Source: DATJPD01 sp036394195 (GTDB lineage Bacteria > Pseudomonadota > Alphaproteobacteria > CACIAM-22H2). From it: 27,592 nucleotides of DNA. Of the stretch, positions 1 through 6,408 are shown in pieces. A program made the position numbers and the translations under genes. Position 1 is the stretch's first letter. Every line of letters begins with the position of its first letter. A model generated the notes under the pieces. The model made no database searches, was not told where the DNA came from, and saw only the letters and a program-made list of their open reading frames with translations. Location of the stretch: assembly GCA_036394195.1 (NCBI GenBank), contig DASWFO010000144.1, positions 1-27,592 on the forward strand, in the 5' to 3' direction.

Positions 1-79
1 GCGCCGCGGCCGCCGCGGCCTCACAGCCGGCATGGCCGCCGCCCACCACCACGACATCGAATCCGCTGGACTGGCTCAT
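1..79 (-). CDS. mnmG: MnmG (GidA) tRNA uridine-5-carboxymethylaminomethyl modification enzyme, N-terminal fragment
   Basis: Only the first 26 codons are inside the window; the gene runs off the left edge. The visible peptide begins MSQSSGFDVVVVGGGHAG and continues CEAAAAAA. This is the FAD-binding Rossmann motif (GxGGGHAGCEAA) at the start of MnmG, which works with MnmE to install the cmnm5 group on U34 of certain tRNAs. The ATG is at 77-79 and no strong Shine-Dalgarno is seen. The mnmE partner is not adjacent but 6.5 kb away at 6613-7977, which is unusual for this class. A parS palindrome lies 42 bp upstream. Identity is confident because GGGHAGCEAA is distinctive, although the sample is short. 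Confidence 0.9.
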   Translation of the reverse strand, partial: MSQSSGFDVVVVGGGHAGCEAAAAAA

Positions 80-121
80 GGCGGCGGAATGTAGGGCCGC
101 GACCGTCGGGGGTCAAACGGC

Positions 122-143
122 CCGCGTTTCACGTGAAACGCGG
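122..143. promoter_or_regulatory. parS centromere site (ParB binding)
   Basis: A perfect 22-bp palindrome centred between 132 and 133. Its core GTTTCACGTGAAAC (126-139) equals the inner 14 bases of the bacterial parS consensus TGTTTCACGTGAAACA; the outermost consensus pair is C/G here instead of T/A. It lies just upstream of mnmG, next to where parAB is normally found in alphaproteobacteria. ParB would load here and recruit the partition machinery. No second copy of the core was noticed in the window. Confidence 0.88.
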
Positions 144-203
144 TAAATTCTACAGCACTATCAGAATGCTAGGGGGTATAGGAACTTAAGCTTAAGAAAG
201 ACA

Positions 204-225
204 GGGGCAGCCAGGTGGCTGCCCC
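204..225 (-). terminator. Terminator hairpin after the 71-aa minus-strand gene
   Basis: A 9-bp perfect stem (GGGGCAGCC, 204-212, with 217-225) and a 4-nt loop. It lies 8 bp beyond the stop codon of the gene at 234-449. On the minus strand it is followed by a T-rich stretch (TGTCTTTCTTAAG), as expected of an intrinsic terminator. Confidence 0.75.
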
Positions 226-233
226 CACCGCCT

Positions 234-449
234 TCAGGCGCTGATATCGACCTGGGTGCCGCGGACCTGATCGGCGCCGCCTGTACCGGGGGCCGCCGCC
301 GGCGAGGACGCCGTGGCGCTTTGGGTCGCCTGGCCTCCGCCCTGATCGGCGTCGCCATCGTCCGGGGCTGCCGCCGGTGCGGCGGCACTCGGCGGCGGCG
401 CCGGCGGAGGAGGCGGGGGCGATGCGCTCGAAATCGAACTCACTGACAT
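234..449 (-). CDS. Small proline/alanine-rich protein, unknown function (71 aa)
   Basis: The reading frame stays open further upstream, but the ATG at 447-449 has a clear AGGAG eight bases before it and is preferred. The product begins MSVSSISSASPPPPPP, continues as an Ala/Pro/Asp/Gly/Gln low-complexity stretch, and ends GTQVDISA. There is no signal peptide, membrane segment or cysteine. The serine-rich start and the short final V-D-I-x-A resemble small YjfB-like motility-associated proteins, but only weakly, so no function is assigned. The good ribosome site and a terminator hairpin just after the stop support a real gene. It is divergent from the gene at 686. Confidence 0.6.
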   Translation of the reverse strand: MSVSSISSASPPPPPPAPPPSAAAPAAAPDDGDADQGGGQATQSATASSPAAAPGTGGADQVRGTQVDISA

Positions 450-541
450 ATGGTGTTCTCCTGTAACTCGCGAACGCGGGTTCTCTCGTTCGCCGGCGCA
501 CCCTAACCAGTCCTTCGTGATCGCCCGGTTAATCTTCGTTG

Positions 542-558
542 GCAGTTGACACAACTGC
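542..558. promoter_or_regulatory. Inverted repeat, possible operator
   Basis: GCAGTTG-ACA-CAACTGC, 7-bp arms with a 3-bp centre. It lies in the 236-bp space between the divergent genes at 449 (minus) and 686 (plus). It could be a regulator-binding site for either; no regulator can be named. A separate 12-bp palindrome GCGGAATTCCGC lies at 594-605. Confidence 0.35.
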
Positions 559-639
559 GCGCGGCCCGCGAGCGCCGAGTGAGCCCAATCACTGCGGAAT
601 TCCGCGGCTGAGATAAAGTTGCGGGCGTCTTGGCTGACC

Positions 640-662
640 GCGCTTCGCCGCGGACGAAGCGC
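640..662 (+). other. Hairpin in the leader of the gene at 686
   Basis: Arms GCGCTTCG (640-647) and CGAAGCGC (655-662) with a 7-nt loop, ending 23 bases before the ATG at 686. It could affect translation or mRNA stability. Only the structure is visible. Confidence 0.35.
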
Positions 663-685
663 TTCACTGTCGGGGGGCAACGCCG

Positions 686-1543
686 ATGCGCACCTCACGC
701 CCATCTAGATTTCGCTTCTCGCTGCGCCGCGCGGCCCTGTGTGCCGCCGGCGTGCTGGCGCTCCTGTTGTCGGGTCAAGCGCGCGCCGCCGACTATCATC
801 TGCTCAGCGACAGCGAGCTGATGGCGCTGTTGAACGGCGCCACGCTCGACCTCACCAACATCCGCGATTCGAACGACGGCTATCACCGCTTTCAGCCGGT
901 GACTCGCACGAGCGAGCATGGCAAGCTCGACGTGAAGAACGTCAACGCGCACGTGATCGAGCGCGGCATCTGGTGGGTCGAGGAGGAGCAGTTCTGCGTC
1001 CTCTACCAGCACGTGGTCGAGGTCAGAAAGCGCTGCTTTGCCGTCGCCCGCGACAGCGCCGATCTGCGCTTCATCGAGACGCGCTACGAGCTGGCCGGAC
1101 AACATGTCGAGCGGCCGCATCAGTGGGTGCCGTCGGCACACCTGCTGCCGGCACCGCAGAGTGCGGGGAATTATCACCTCCTGACCGACGACGAGATCGT
1201 GGTCCTGATGAACGGCATGACCCTCGATATCAAGGATCACGACCTGCCGTATGAGCGATTGATACATTTCCAGCCGGTCGAGAAGCCCGGTCAGCACGGG
1301 CTCATGGATTCGCAAAACGCCAAAGGGCGCGGCCTCAATCGCGGCACGTGGTGGGTGGAAGACGAGCAGTTCTGCGTGTTCTGGACGGTGCTGGTCGGCG
1401 TGCGCAAGCGCTGCTTCGCCGTGGCACGCGACGGCGACGACGTCCGCTTCATCGAGACCCGCTGGGAGCAGCCCGGCCGTCGCGTCGACCGCCCGCACAC
1501 ATGGGTGCCGTCGGCGCAGCTGTTCCGCTCGCGCGGCGGTTGA
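686..1543 (+). CDS. Secreted protein with two tandem ~119-residue repeats, unknown function
   Basis: 285 aa. Residues 1-35 look like a Sec signal peptide: an Arg-rich start, a hydrophobic core AALCAAGVLALLLSG, and a cleavage site near ARA. The mature part is an internal duplication, repeat 1 at about 37-155 and repeat 2 at about 163-281. Each repeat runs YHLL-(S/T)D-x-E, NG-x-TLD, FQPV, WWVE-x-EQFCV, VRKRCFAVARD, (L/V)RFIETR, RPHxWVPSA. Each has two cysteines thirteen residues apart (104/117 and 230/243), probably a disulfide in each domain. No catalytic motif or known family is recognised. A G-rich ribosome site (672-677) precedes the ATG. It probably acts in the periplasm or outside the cell. 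Confidence 0.8.
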   Translation: MRTSRPSRFRFSLRRAALCAAGVLALLLSGQARAADYHLLSDSELMALLNGATLDLTNIRDSNDGYHRFQPVTRTSEHGKLDVKNVNAHVIERGIWWVEEEQFCVLYQHVVEVRKRCFAVARDSADLRFIETRYELAGQHVERPHQWVPSAHLLPAPQSAGNYHLLTDDEIVVLMNGMTLDIKDHDLPYERLIHFQPVEKPGQHGLMDSQNAKGRGLNRGTWWVEDEQFCVFWTVLVGVRKRCFAVARDGDDVRFIETRWEQPGRRVDRPHTWVPSAQLFRSRGG

Positions 1544-1552
1544 GGGCGGGCC

Positions 1553-1816
1553 CTACGGGACGGCGGTGATCCGCACGACTTTGGCGCCGGTCCGCGACTT
1601 GCGGCGCCGCCCACTGCGCGCGGTCTTGCGCGTCGACATGCCAACGCGGGTCAGGTGATCGATCGCGGCGACGATCCGTTCGAGCAGCACGCCGTCCTTC
1701 TCATTGCCGGTCTCGCGCAACGCCCGGCTCCAGGCCAAGGCATACGCTTCGGCGTCGCCGCCATGCCGTTCGATCAGCAAGCGCGCCGCGCGATAGACAT
1801 CGAGATCTTCCAACAT
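1553..1816 (-). CDS. Small hypothetical protein (87 aa)
   Basis: The N-terminal half, MLEDLDVYRAARLLIERHGG through LLERIVAAIDHL, is a predicted helical unit. It resembles the short rhizobial proteins often labelled DUF6961 (DVYRxAxLLIxxHG ... WxRIxxAIxxL), which is a recollection and not a search result. The C-terminal tail (about residues 62-80) is very basic (RKTARSGRRRKSR), so it may bind nucleic acid. It converges with the gene at 686-1543, with 9 bp between the stop codons. Upstream sequence gives only a weak G-rich ribosome site. No function is assigned. Confidence 0.65.
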   Translation of the reverse strand: MLEDLDVYRAARLLIERHGGDAEAYALAWSRALRETGNEKDGVLLERIVAAIDHLTRVGMSTRKTARSGRRRKSRTGAKVVRITAVP

Positions 1817-1890
1817 GGACAGCCGCCCCGACAGACTTGGGCCGCCACGCTAGCAATCGGTGGCACCGCCGCGAATCGGGTGTGTCCCTG

Positions 1891-1912
1891 AAGGTGTCGG
1901 AAGAAACACCTT
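1891..1912. other. Small hairpin
   Basis: Arms AAGGTGT (1891-1897) and ACACCTT (1906-1912) with an 8-nt loop. The right arm also overlaps an alternative CACC-TTA-GGTG fold. It lies in the gap between the minus-strand genes at 1816 and 2208. Role unknown. Confidence 0.3.
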
Positions 1913-1929
1913 AGGTGCCAAGTTTCTAT

Positions 1930-1962
1930 GCCCGAGCTGACGCGATTTGCGTCAACTCGGGC
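1930..1962 (-). terminator. Strong hairpin downstream of the 79-aa gene, probable terminator
   Basis: Arms GCCCGAG-C-TGACGC and GCGTCA-A-CTCGGGC with one mismatch (1937/1955) and a 5-nt loop. It starts six bases after the stop of the minus-strand gene at 1969-2208. The tract after it on the minus strand is not a clean T run (ATAGAAACTTGG), so termination may be Rho-assisted. Confidence 0.6.
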
Positions 1963-1968
1963 AAGCGC

Positions 1969-2208
1969 TTAACCCTTGGCGCGCGCCGCAAATGACTGCG
2001 CGATGCCCTCAAGGCATTGCCGCGCCATCATCGTCATCTCGGGCGACGACGATTTTGACGCCGCCTGCTCGACGCTGTCGGCCGCCAGGGTGGTGACCTC
2101 GGCGACCTCGGTCGTGGTCAAGATGCCCTTCAGCACGAACAGATTGAGAAGAGCGACTTGCAGGGAGAGGGAGGCAAAACCGTAGGCGCCGGCCAGATTC
2201 TCGTCCAT
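1969..2208 (-). CDS. Small hypothetical protein (79 aa)
   Basis: Start ATG at 2206-2208, chosen because GAAGGAAG sits 5-12 bases upstream. The frame remains open to 2502, but the extra part has weak codon bias for this genome. The product begins MDENLAGAYGFASLSLQVAL and includes LLNLFVLKGILTTTEVAEVT, an amphipathic to hydrophobic helix, then a Ser/Ala-rich region and a helical end. It has no cysteines and no recognised catalytic motif. A strong hairpin follows the stop. No function is assigned; the clean ribosome site and terminator support a real gene. Confidence 0.6.
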   Translation of the reverse strand: MDENLAGAYGFASLSLQVALLNLFVLKGILTTTEVAEVTTLAADSVEQAASKSSSPEMTMMARQCLEGIAQSFAARAKG

Positions 2209-2390
2209 GAGACTTCCTTCACGCGATGCCGTTGCGGCCGTTCCGCCCGGCGACACGCGGCGGAGGGTAGTCTCGCCGGACGCCGGCGGCGAGGGCTTCT
2301 TCGCCAGTACCGTGTCCGGCACGTGGCAAACATCGGCACAGTCTCGACATGGCGACCTGTCCGTTTTGCTGGTATAATCCCAAAAAGCGC

Positions 2391-2411
2391 AATTTAGACC
2401 GTAATTTAGAC
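2391..2411. repeat. Short direct repeat AATTTAGAC x2
   Basis: Two copies of AATTTAGAC (2391-2399 and 2403-2411), 12 bp from start to start, in an AT-rich patch within otherwise GC-rich DNA. A TATAAT lies nearby at 2373-2378 on the plus strand, without a convincing -35. The patch is upstream of both the minus gene at 2208 and the plus gene at 2480, so it may be promoter or operator DNA. Confidence 0.35.
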
Positions 2412-2479
2412 ATTCTTGGTCAGCGCATCGGGAACAGTCGCCGGAGATGAGCCCCGCGCGGCGCGCCAGGAGGACACCG

Positions 2480-2710
2480 ATGAACGATCTGAGCACCGCC
2501 ACGGCCTCGACCGCGTCCTACCTCAAGGAACGCGCCGCCTATTACCGCGTGCTCGCCGAGAGTGCGCTGTCGGCCGGCATGGCCCGCGAGCTCACCATGA
2601 TGGCGGACGAATACGAAGAAGACGCCGGCCGCCTCGCGCGCACGATCCGGCGCGAGATCCGCAAGTCGGACAGCCTCCCAAAGCCGGACCGGAGCCGACG
2701 CCGTCCATAG
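2480..2710 (+). CDS. Small hypothetical protein (76 aa)
   Basis: Start ATG at 2480 with an AGGAGG at 2469-2474; the frame-extended ATG at 2447 has no such site. The product contains YLKERAAYYRVLAESA and LTMMADEYEEDAGRLARTI, predicted helical, with a basic tail RKSDSLPKPDRSRRRP. Short proteins with an R-x-x-Y-R-x-L-A ... A-x-E-Y-E-x-x-A pattern are common and uncharacterised in rhizobia-like bacteria. The plus-strand gene at 6409-6582 belongs to the same general type (AAYYRREAQL), but the two do not align well. Function unknown. Confidence 0.7.
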   Translation: MNDLSTATASTASYLKERAAYYRVLAESALSAGMARELTMMADEYEEDAGRLARTIRREIRKSDSLPKPDRSRRRP

Positions 2711-2722
2711 CCCGCTTCTAGC

Positions 2723-2738
2723 GGCCGCGGCGCCGGCC
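2723..2738. terminator. GC-rich hairpin between convergent genes
   Basis: GGCCG (2723-2727) pairs with CGGCC (2734-2738) around a 6-nt loop, in the 33-bp gap between the plus gene ending at 2710 and the oxygenase operon ending at 2744. There is no T run, so this is a weak terminator candidate only. Confidence 0.25.
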
Positions 2739-2743
2739 CAGGC

Positions 2744-3337
2744 TTAGACCCACGCCTGCAGGACGTAATCGTAGGGTCCTTGGGCGTTCACCATGTCGAC
2801 GCGTTGCCTTTTGACGCGATAGCCGTCCTTCGCCTTCGTCAGGTGGTGCAGATAGGATCCGGCGAAGTGCCGCGTCGCGTCGTTGCGGAATTCCATCATG
2901 TGGAAGCGTGAGCGCACGACCGCGGCGCCGGTCTTGGGATCGAGCTTGTCGATGACGACGTTCGACACGACGTGGTTGGTGCCCCATTCGGTCTTCTGCG
3001 ACCAGGCGCGCGGATGGCCGAGGCGGCGCATCCGCACGGTCATCAGGTCGCGGTCTTCGTAGAAGATCGACGGCACGCCGTCGCCGGTGGTCTGCGAGGC
3101 ATCGGCCGGCATCCAATAGACCCCGTCATCGGTGAACAGCTCGATGAAGCCCTGCCAGTCCTTGCTATCGAGGGCTTCCGCCTGCCGATAGAGGAGCTGC
3201 TCGATCTGGTACCGCGGATCGGCGGCCGGGCTCGCCGGCTTGCGGCTGGGCGCCGGCTTGGATTTCGCGGCACTGCGCGACTTCGCGATCCGAAGGGCCG
3301 CGGCCTTGCGCCGCGGCTTCTTGGTCTTCTTCGCCAT
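2744..3337 (-). CDS. Aromatic-ring-hydroxylating oxygenase, small (beta) subunit
   Basis: 197 aa, the SnoaL/NTF2-like fold subunit that caps the alpha3-beta3 oxygenase. Family features include IEQLLYRQAEALDSKDWQGF, LFTDDGVYWMP, FYEDRDLMTVRMRRL, SNVVI, and FRNDATRHFAGSYLHHL near the end. The ATG (3335-3337) overlaps the alpha-subunit stop as TGATG, so translation is probably coupled. The first ~38 residues are a Lys/Arg/Ala/Pro tail (MAKKTKKPRRKAAALRIAKS and on) absent from ordinary beta subunits, which begin near the QIEQLLYRQAE helix. The tail is histone-H1-like in composition and of unknown use. The substrate is not predictable. Confidence 0.88.
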   Translation of the reverse strand: MAKKTKKPRRKAAALRIAKSRSAAKSKPAPSRKPASPAADPRYQIEQLLYRQAEALDSKDWQGFIELFTDDGVYWMPADASQTTGDGVPSIFYEDRDLMTVRMRRLGHPRAWSQKTEWGTNHVVSNVVIDKLDPKTGAAVVRSRFHMMEFRNDATRHFAGSYLHHLTKAKDGYRVKRQRVDMVNAQGPYDYVLQAWV

Positions 3338-4662
3338 CACTTTGCTCCGTTCATGTGCTCGTTCCAGGCGCGGAACTGATTGCGCATCGGCGCCTCGCTG
3401 GTGCCGATGCACGACGTGACCACGCCGTTCTCCTCGCTGTCCTGGCCGGCGTTGCGATGGAAGCTGACCCAGTCGCCGCCGTCCGACGCGAGGCCCTGGT
3501 GGCATTTCCAGAAATTCCACAGATCGTCGGCGTTGATCAGCGTGGCCGGGGAGTTGACCAGGTTGTAATAGCCGAGGGCCCGCCGATAGATCGCTTCGGG
3601 CGCGCCCTTCAGCCGGAAATGCCAGATCTCGGTCAGGGTCTTGTCGACCGACAGCGGCCGCACCGCGCGCAGCTGCTGCAGCGGCGACTGCACCGAGAGC
3701 CCCGGATAGAGCAGCACGTGGTGAATGTTCACCCCCAGGATCTCCTCCATCCGCGGCTTGCCGTAGGCCTTCGTAAGGACCGCCTCATAGGCGAGCGTGT
3801 CCGGATCGCGCGGCCTGAGGCCCATGTAGCCGGTCAGGATGCAGTGTCCGCGCGGATAATTCAGCGTCTGGAACTGGTCCCATTTGGGCACCGGCGTCGT
3901 GTAGAACGCCGACATGAAGTGATAGGAGAGCGGCGCCTTGCTGCCGCGTTTCTTGAAATCCTCCTCGACGTCGTAGGCGGCGCGCCCCGTCGATTCGTGC
4001 GTCACCGCGGGATGCAGCGCGTCGAGCTGGTTCTCGAGAAAGATCTTCCAGTTCGACTGCTGGACGACGCGAAAGCAGGTCGGCACCGCCTCGACTTCGC
4101 CGCCCGGGGCCCGGTCGCACATATCGTCGAAGGCGATCTTCGCCGGCCCGAGCCACTCGGTCAGCGACGGCCCGTCGCCGCCGAGACTGGCGAAGACGAA
4201 CCCGCGATAGGATTCGACCCGCGCCGCCGGCTTCATGTTCCGCATCTGGCAGTCGCTGGCGTTCGGCGCCAGGCGCGTGTCGGTGTAGCCCTTGTCCAGC
4301 GGGATCGCCTTGTTGGTCCCGTCGGTGTTGAACTGCCACGAGTGGTAGGAGCAGGTGATCGCGTCGCCGACATTGCCGTTGCGATTGCCGTACAGCATCG
4401 CGCCGCGATGCGGGCAGCGGTTGTGCAGCACGTGCACTTTGCCGTCGGAATGGCGCACCATGACCATCGGCTGGCGGCCGATCTGGACCGTCCAGTAGTC
4501 GCCGGGCTTCTTCACCTGGCTTTCGTGGCCGACATAGGTCCACACCTTGTTGAAGATGCGGTCCATCTCGATCTCGAAAATCCCGGGATCGGTGTAGACG
4601 CTGCGGTGCACGCGGTCGGGCTCGACCGCCTTGCGAAGATCCAGACCCAAATCGACGCCCAT
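3337..4662 (-). CDS. Aromatic-ring-hydroxylating oxygenase, large (alpha) subunit, Rieske type
   Basis: 441 aa, full length. The Rieske [2Fe-2S] ligands are C83 and H85 (NRCPHRG) and C104 and H107 (CSYHSW). The mononuclear iron ligands are H217 and H222, with the bridging D214, in ENQLDALHPAVTH. The distal carboxylate is D379 or D380 (NADDLWNFW). The enzyme activates O2 for dihydroxylation or monooxygenation of an aromatic acid or hydrocarbon, using electrons from a reductase and often a ferredoxin. Neither is encoded nearby, so electrons must come from elsewhere. A strong AGGAGGAG precedes the ATG. The gene is 38 bp behind the MarR gene and overlaps the beta subunit. The motifs resemble benzoate/salicylate-type families, but specificity cannot be read. 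Confidence 0.93.
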   Translation of the reverse strand: MGVDLGLDLRKAVEPDRVHRSVYTDPGIFEIEMDRIFNKVWTYVGHESQVKKPGDYWTVQIGRQPMVMVRHSDGKVHVLHNRCPHRGAMLYGNRNGNVGDAITCSYHSWQFNTDGTNKAIPLDKGYTDTRLAPNASDCQMRNMKPAARVESYRGFVFASLGGDGPSLTEWLGPAKIAFDDMCDRAPGGEVEAVPTCFRVVQQSNWKIFLENQLDALHPAVTHESTGRAAYDVEEDFKKRGSKAPLSYHFMSAFYTTPVPKWDQFQTLNYPRGHCILTGYMGLRPRDPDTLAYEAVLTKAYGKPRMEEILGVNIHHVLLYPGLSVQSPLQQLRAVRPLSVDKTLTEIWHFRLKGAPEAIYRRALGYYNLVNSPATLINADDLWNFWKCHQGLASDGGDWVSFHRNAGQDSEENGVVTSCIGTSEAPMRNQFRAWNEHMNGAK

Positions 4663-4700
4663 GGTCTCCTCCTTGCAATCCGTTCCTTACAGTCGGTTTG

Positions 4701-5231
4701 TCAGGCCACGTCGTCGCCGGCGGATTTCGCCGGCCGCGACAGGCTTTGATCGAGATTGCGCCGCATCTCCTGCAGCGCCCACCGCACGGTGTCGACCAGC
4801 GGCGTCGGCAGATTCGCCACCGCTGCCTCGTTCAAACGACTCACCGCCGGCCAGATGCGCGCAAACAGCCGCTCGCCGGCGGCCGTGGGCGCCAGGCGCG
4901 TCACCCGCGCGTCGCTGGTGTCGGACAGCCGCATCACCCAACCCTTGCGCACCATCCGCTCGACGGTGCGCGACAAGGTCGTGCGCTCGATGCTGGTCGT
5001 GTCGGCAAGCTCGCTCATCGACATGCGATGCCGGCTGTGCAGCGAGGCGAGTGCGCGCCACTCGGGAACCCGCACGCCAAACGGCCTGAGCTCGGCGGCG
5101 AGATGTCGGTCGCGCCGATCGAGGACCTGGGTGAGCCAGAAGAAGAGATGCTGATCGAGCGCGAATTCGGGCGCCGCCGGCTGGCCATCCCCGCGCCGAT
5201 TGTCGCTACCGAGAGTCTCTGAGCGCGCCAT
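4701..5231 (-). CDS. MarR-family transcriptional regulator
   Basis: 176 aa. The winged-helix core is clear: MSMSELADTTSIERTTLSRT (about 70-89, recognition helix), VERMVRKGWV, then the wing LSDTSDARVTRLAPTAAG (about 102-119). Flanking helices at about 27-50 and 122-165 would form the dimer interface. MarR proteins usually repress and are released by small aromatic ligands. This gene sits immediately upstream of, and co-oriented with, the oxygenase alpha and beta genes, so it probably senses the pathway substrate or product. The start ATG at 5229-5231 has only a GGTGGGG-like ribosome site, so internal starts are possible. The first ~22 residues are non-conserved linker. No convincing palindromic operator was found upstream. 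Confidence 0.9.
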   Translation of the reverse strand: MARSETLGSDNRRGDGQPAAPEFALDQHLFFWLTQVLDRRDRHLAAELRPFGVRVPEWRALASLHSRHRMSMSELADTTSIERTTLSRTVERMVRKGWVMRLSDTSDARVTRLAPTAAGERLFARIWPAVSRLNEAAVANLPTPLVDTVRWALQEMRRNLDQSLSRPAKSAGDDVA

Positions 5232-5474
5232 GCGTTCCCCACCGATCCGGGAAAATCCTAGGCCACGTTCCGTGCGAATGCAACTATTCGGCGGGGTTTA
5301 CATGCCCTTCCATGACGTATAACTGTGACTATTGGATGCATTTGCACGTAGTTTGGCCCACAGAATGGACAAAAAGACGGGCCGCCGGGGTCGCATGGTT
5401 CGGGAGGGTCCGTCGTGCGTTACAGCGAGGAGCGAGCGCATGAGCGGCGCCCGGGGGACGCGGCGGAGGACGTT

Positions 5475-6041
5475 ATGTCTCAGTCCGAACGAACCTGGAC
5501 CGGCTTGTCCGTACGGCTGTGGTGGCTGGCTGCGGCCGCCGTGATCGGCATCGCCTTCGCAACCAGCCTTGCATCGACAGCGCTGTCGCAGGAGCGCCGG
5601 TTCGATCACGATCGCCGCTTCGAGCATCACCATACGCTGGAAGCATGGCGCCACGGCCGGTGGATCCACGGCGTTCATGAAGGCCGGGGCGGATGGTGGT
5701 GGGTTGTCGACGGCGTCTGGTACTTCTATCCGGCGCCGGTCTATCCGTATCCCGAGCCGCCGCCGGCCGTCGTCGCGGTCCCGGCACCCGGAACGCCTGC
5801 CGCCGTCCAATATTACTATTATTGCCGGCGCCCGGCGGGCTATTACCCCGTCACCCTCTGCCGACGCCCGTGGGTGGCTGTCCCGGTCGCCACGTTGCCG
5901 CCGGCCTATGCATCGCCACCCGGAGCGGCTCCGCCGCCAGCGCCATCGTCACCACCGCCCGGGTATTACAGCCCGCCAAGTCCAACCGTCTCGCCGCCGC
6001 CGGGAGCGCCGCCCCCAGGATCGGCACCGCCGCCCCGCTAA
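5475..6041 (+). CDS. Proline/tyrosine-rich exported or membrane-anchored protein
   Basis: 188 aa. The ATG at 5475 was chosen for its GGAGG five bases upstream, rather than the in-frame ATG at 5415. A hydrophobic segment (WWLAAAAVIGIAFATSLAST, about 16-35) is a signal peptide or anchor. It is followed by a His/Arg-rich stretch, then GGWWWVVDGVWYFYPAPVYP, then a Cys-x-x-Pro-x-GYYP motif with a second Cys near YPVTLCRRPW, and finally a Pro/Ser/Gly tail. The WWWVV-x-GVWYFYPAPVYPYP and C-x(3-5)-GYYP-x(3)-C pattern recurs in uncharacterised exported proteins of proteobacteria. It is probably located in the cell envelope. No enzymatic motif is present. Confidence 0.75.
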   Translation: MSQSERTWTGLSVRLWWLAAAAVIGIAFATSLASTALSQERRFDHDRRFEHHHTLEAWRHGRWIHGVHEGRGGWWWVVDGVWYFYPAPVYPYPEPPPAVVAVPAPGTPAAVQYYYYCRRPAGYYPVTLCRRPWVAVPVATLPPAYASPPGAAPPPAPSSPPPGYYSPPSPTVSPPPGAPPPGSAPPPR

Positions 6042-6077
6042 GCCGCGGCCGCCCAGCGCGCGGAAAACGGCAGCGGT

Positions 6078-6233
6078 CTAGTGGACGGTCGGGGTGCAGT
6101 CGATCTGCCGTAGCCGGTCTTCGGTGTCGGCAATCAGGTCGTTGAGCACCCACAAAACCTCGTCGTCGGTGACGAACGGCCGGAGCTTCCGGTAGTCATC
6201 GAGGTTCCTGCGGAGCTTTTCGCGCTCGCTCAT
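6078..6233 (-). CDS. Very small conserved-looking protein (51 aa) behind an FNR-type box
   Basis: A 51-codon ORF starting MSEREKLRRNLDDYRKLRPF, with FVTDDEVLWVLNDLIADTED and ending RLRQIDCTPTVH. It is predicted helical and acidic, with one cysteine. No Shine-Dalgarno precedes the ATG (6231-6233). A perfect TTGAT-N4-ATCAA box is centred 41.5 bases before base 6234, and TAAAAT is positioned as a -10. This predicts an mRNA starting at or one base before the ATG, i.e. leaderless, which fits the missing ribosome site. It is therefore probably induced under low oxygen. Similar short helical proteins are known in rhizobia, function unknown. Confidence 0.65.
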   Translation of the reverse strand: MSEREKLRRNLDDYRKLRPFVTDDEVLWVLNDLIADTEDRLRQIDCTPTVH

Positions 6234-6241
6234 CAGGACTA

Positions 6242-6247
6242 ATTTTA
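6242..6247 (-). promoter_or_regulatory. -10 element of the FNR-dependent promoter
   Basis: TAAAAT on the minus strand (five of six to TATAAT), 21 bases downstream of the FNR box. This is the usual class II FNR/CRP spacing and points to a start near 6234. Confidence 0.55.
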
Positions 6248-6268
6248 GGCGCCGCCACGGCCAGTGCC

Positions 6269-6282
6269 TTGATCCAGATCAA
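6269..6282 (-). promoter_or_regulatory. FNR/FixK (CRP-FNR family) binding site
   Basis: TTGATCCAGATCAA, a perfect match to TTGAT-N4-ATCAA. An identical 14-mer occurs at 24635-24648. It is palindromic, but spacing to a -10 is right only for the minus-strand gene at 6078-6233. The plus-strand gene at 6409 is 127 bases away and lacks a -10 at the expected place. Confidence 0.8.
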
Positions 6283-6408
6283 GCCCACGTCACATCCACA
6301 TCCGCGAGGCCTGATGACAGGCCCGTAATGTCCAGGCCTTCGCGCCAGTGTCGATCTTGCGCGCACCGGCGTATGCTTTTGCCGGACGAGCGAGGGGGCC
6401 GCCAGTCG

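Noticed and set aside
2209..2502. N-terminal extension of the 79-aa gene with many cysteines (CSRCADQEC ... CRDCADVC), like a metal-binding domain
   Set aside because: Third codon positions in this stretch are AT-rich, unlike real genes here, and the internal ATG at 2208 has a strong ribosome site. Probably non-coding upstream DNA.
3338..3520. Upstream extension of the beta-subunit frame
   Set aside because: It lies inside the alpha-subunit gene; the TGATG overlap marks the normal start at 3337.
3355..4749. 464-codon open frame antisense to the oxygenase alpha subunit
   Set aside because: A GC-rich shadow of a clear Rieske gene, with no family motif or ribosome site.
5232..5474. MarR operator upstream of the oxygenase operon
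   Set aside because: Only short imperfect repeats such as CACG-TTC-CGTG (5264-5274); nothing with the length of a MarR site.
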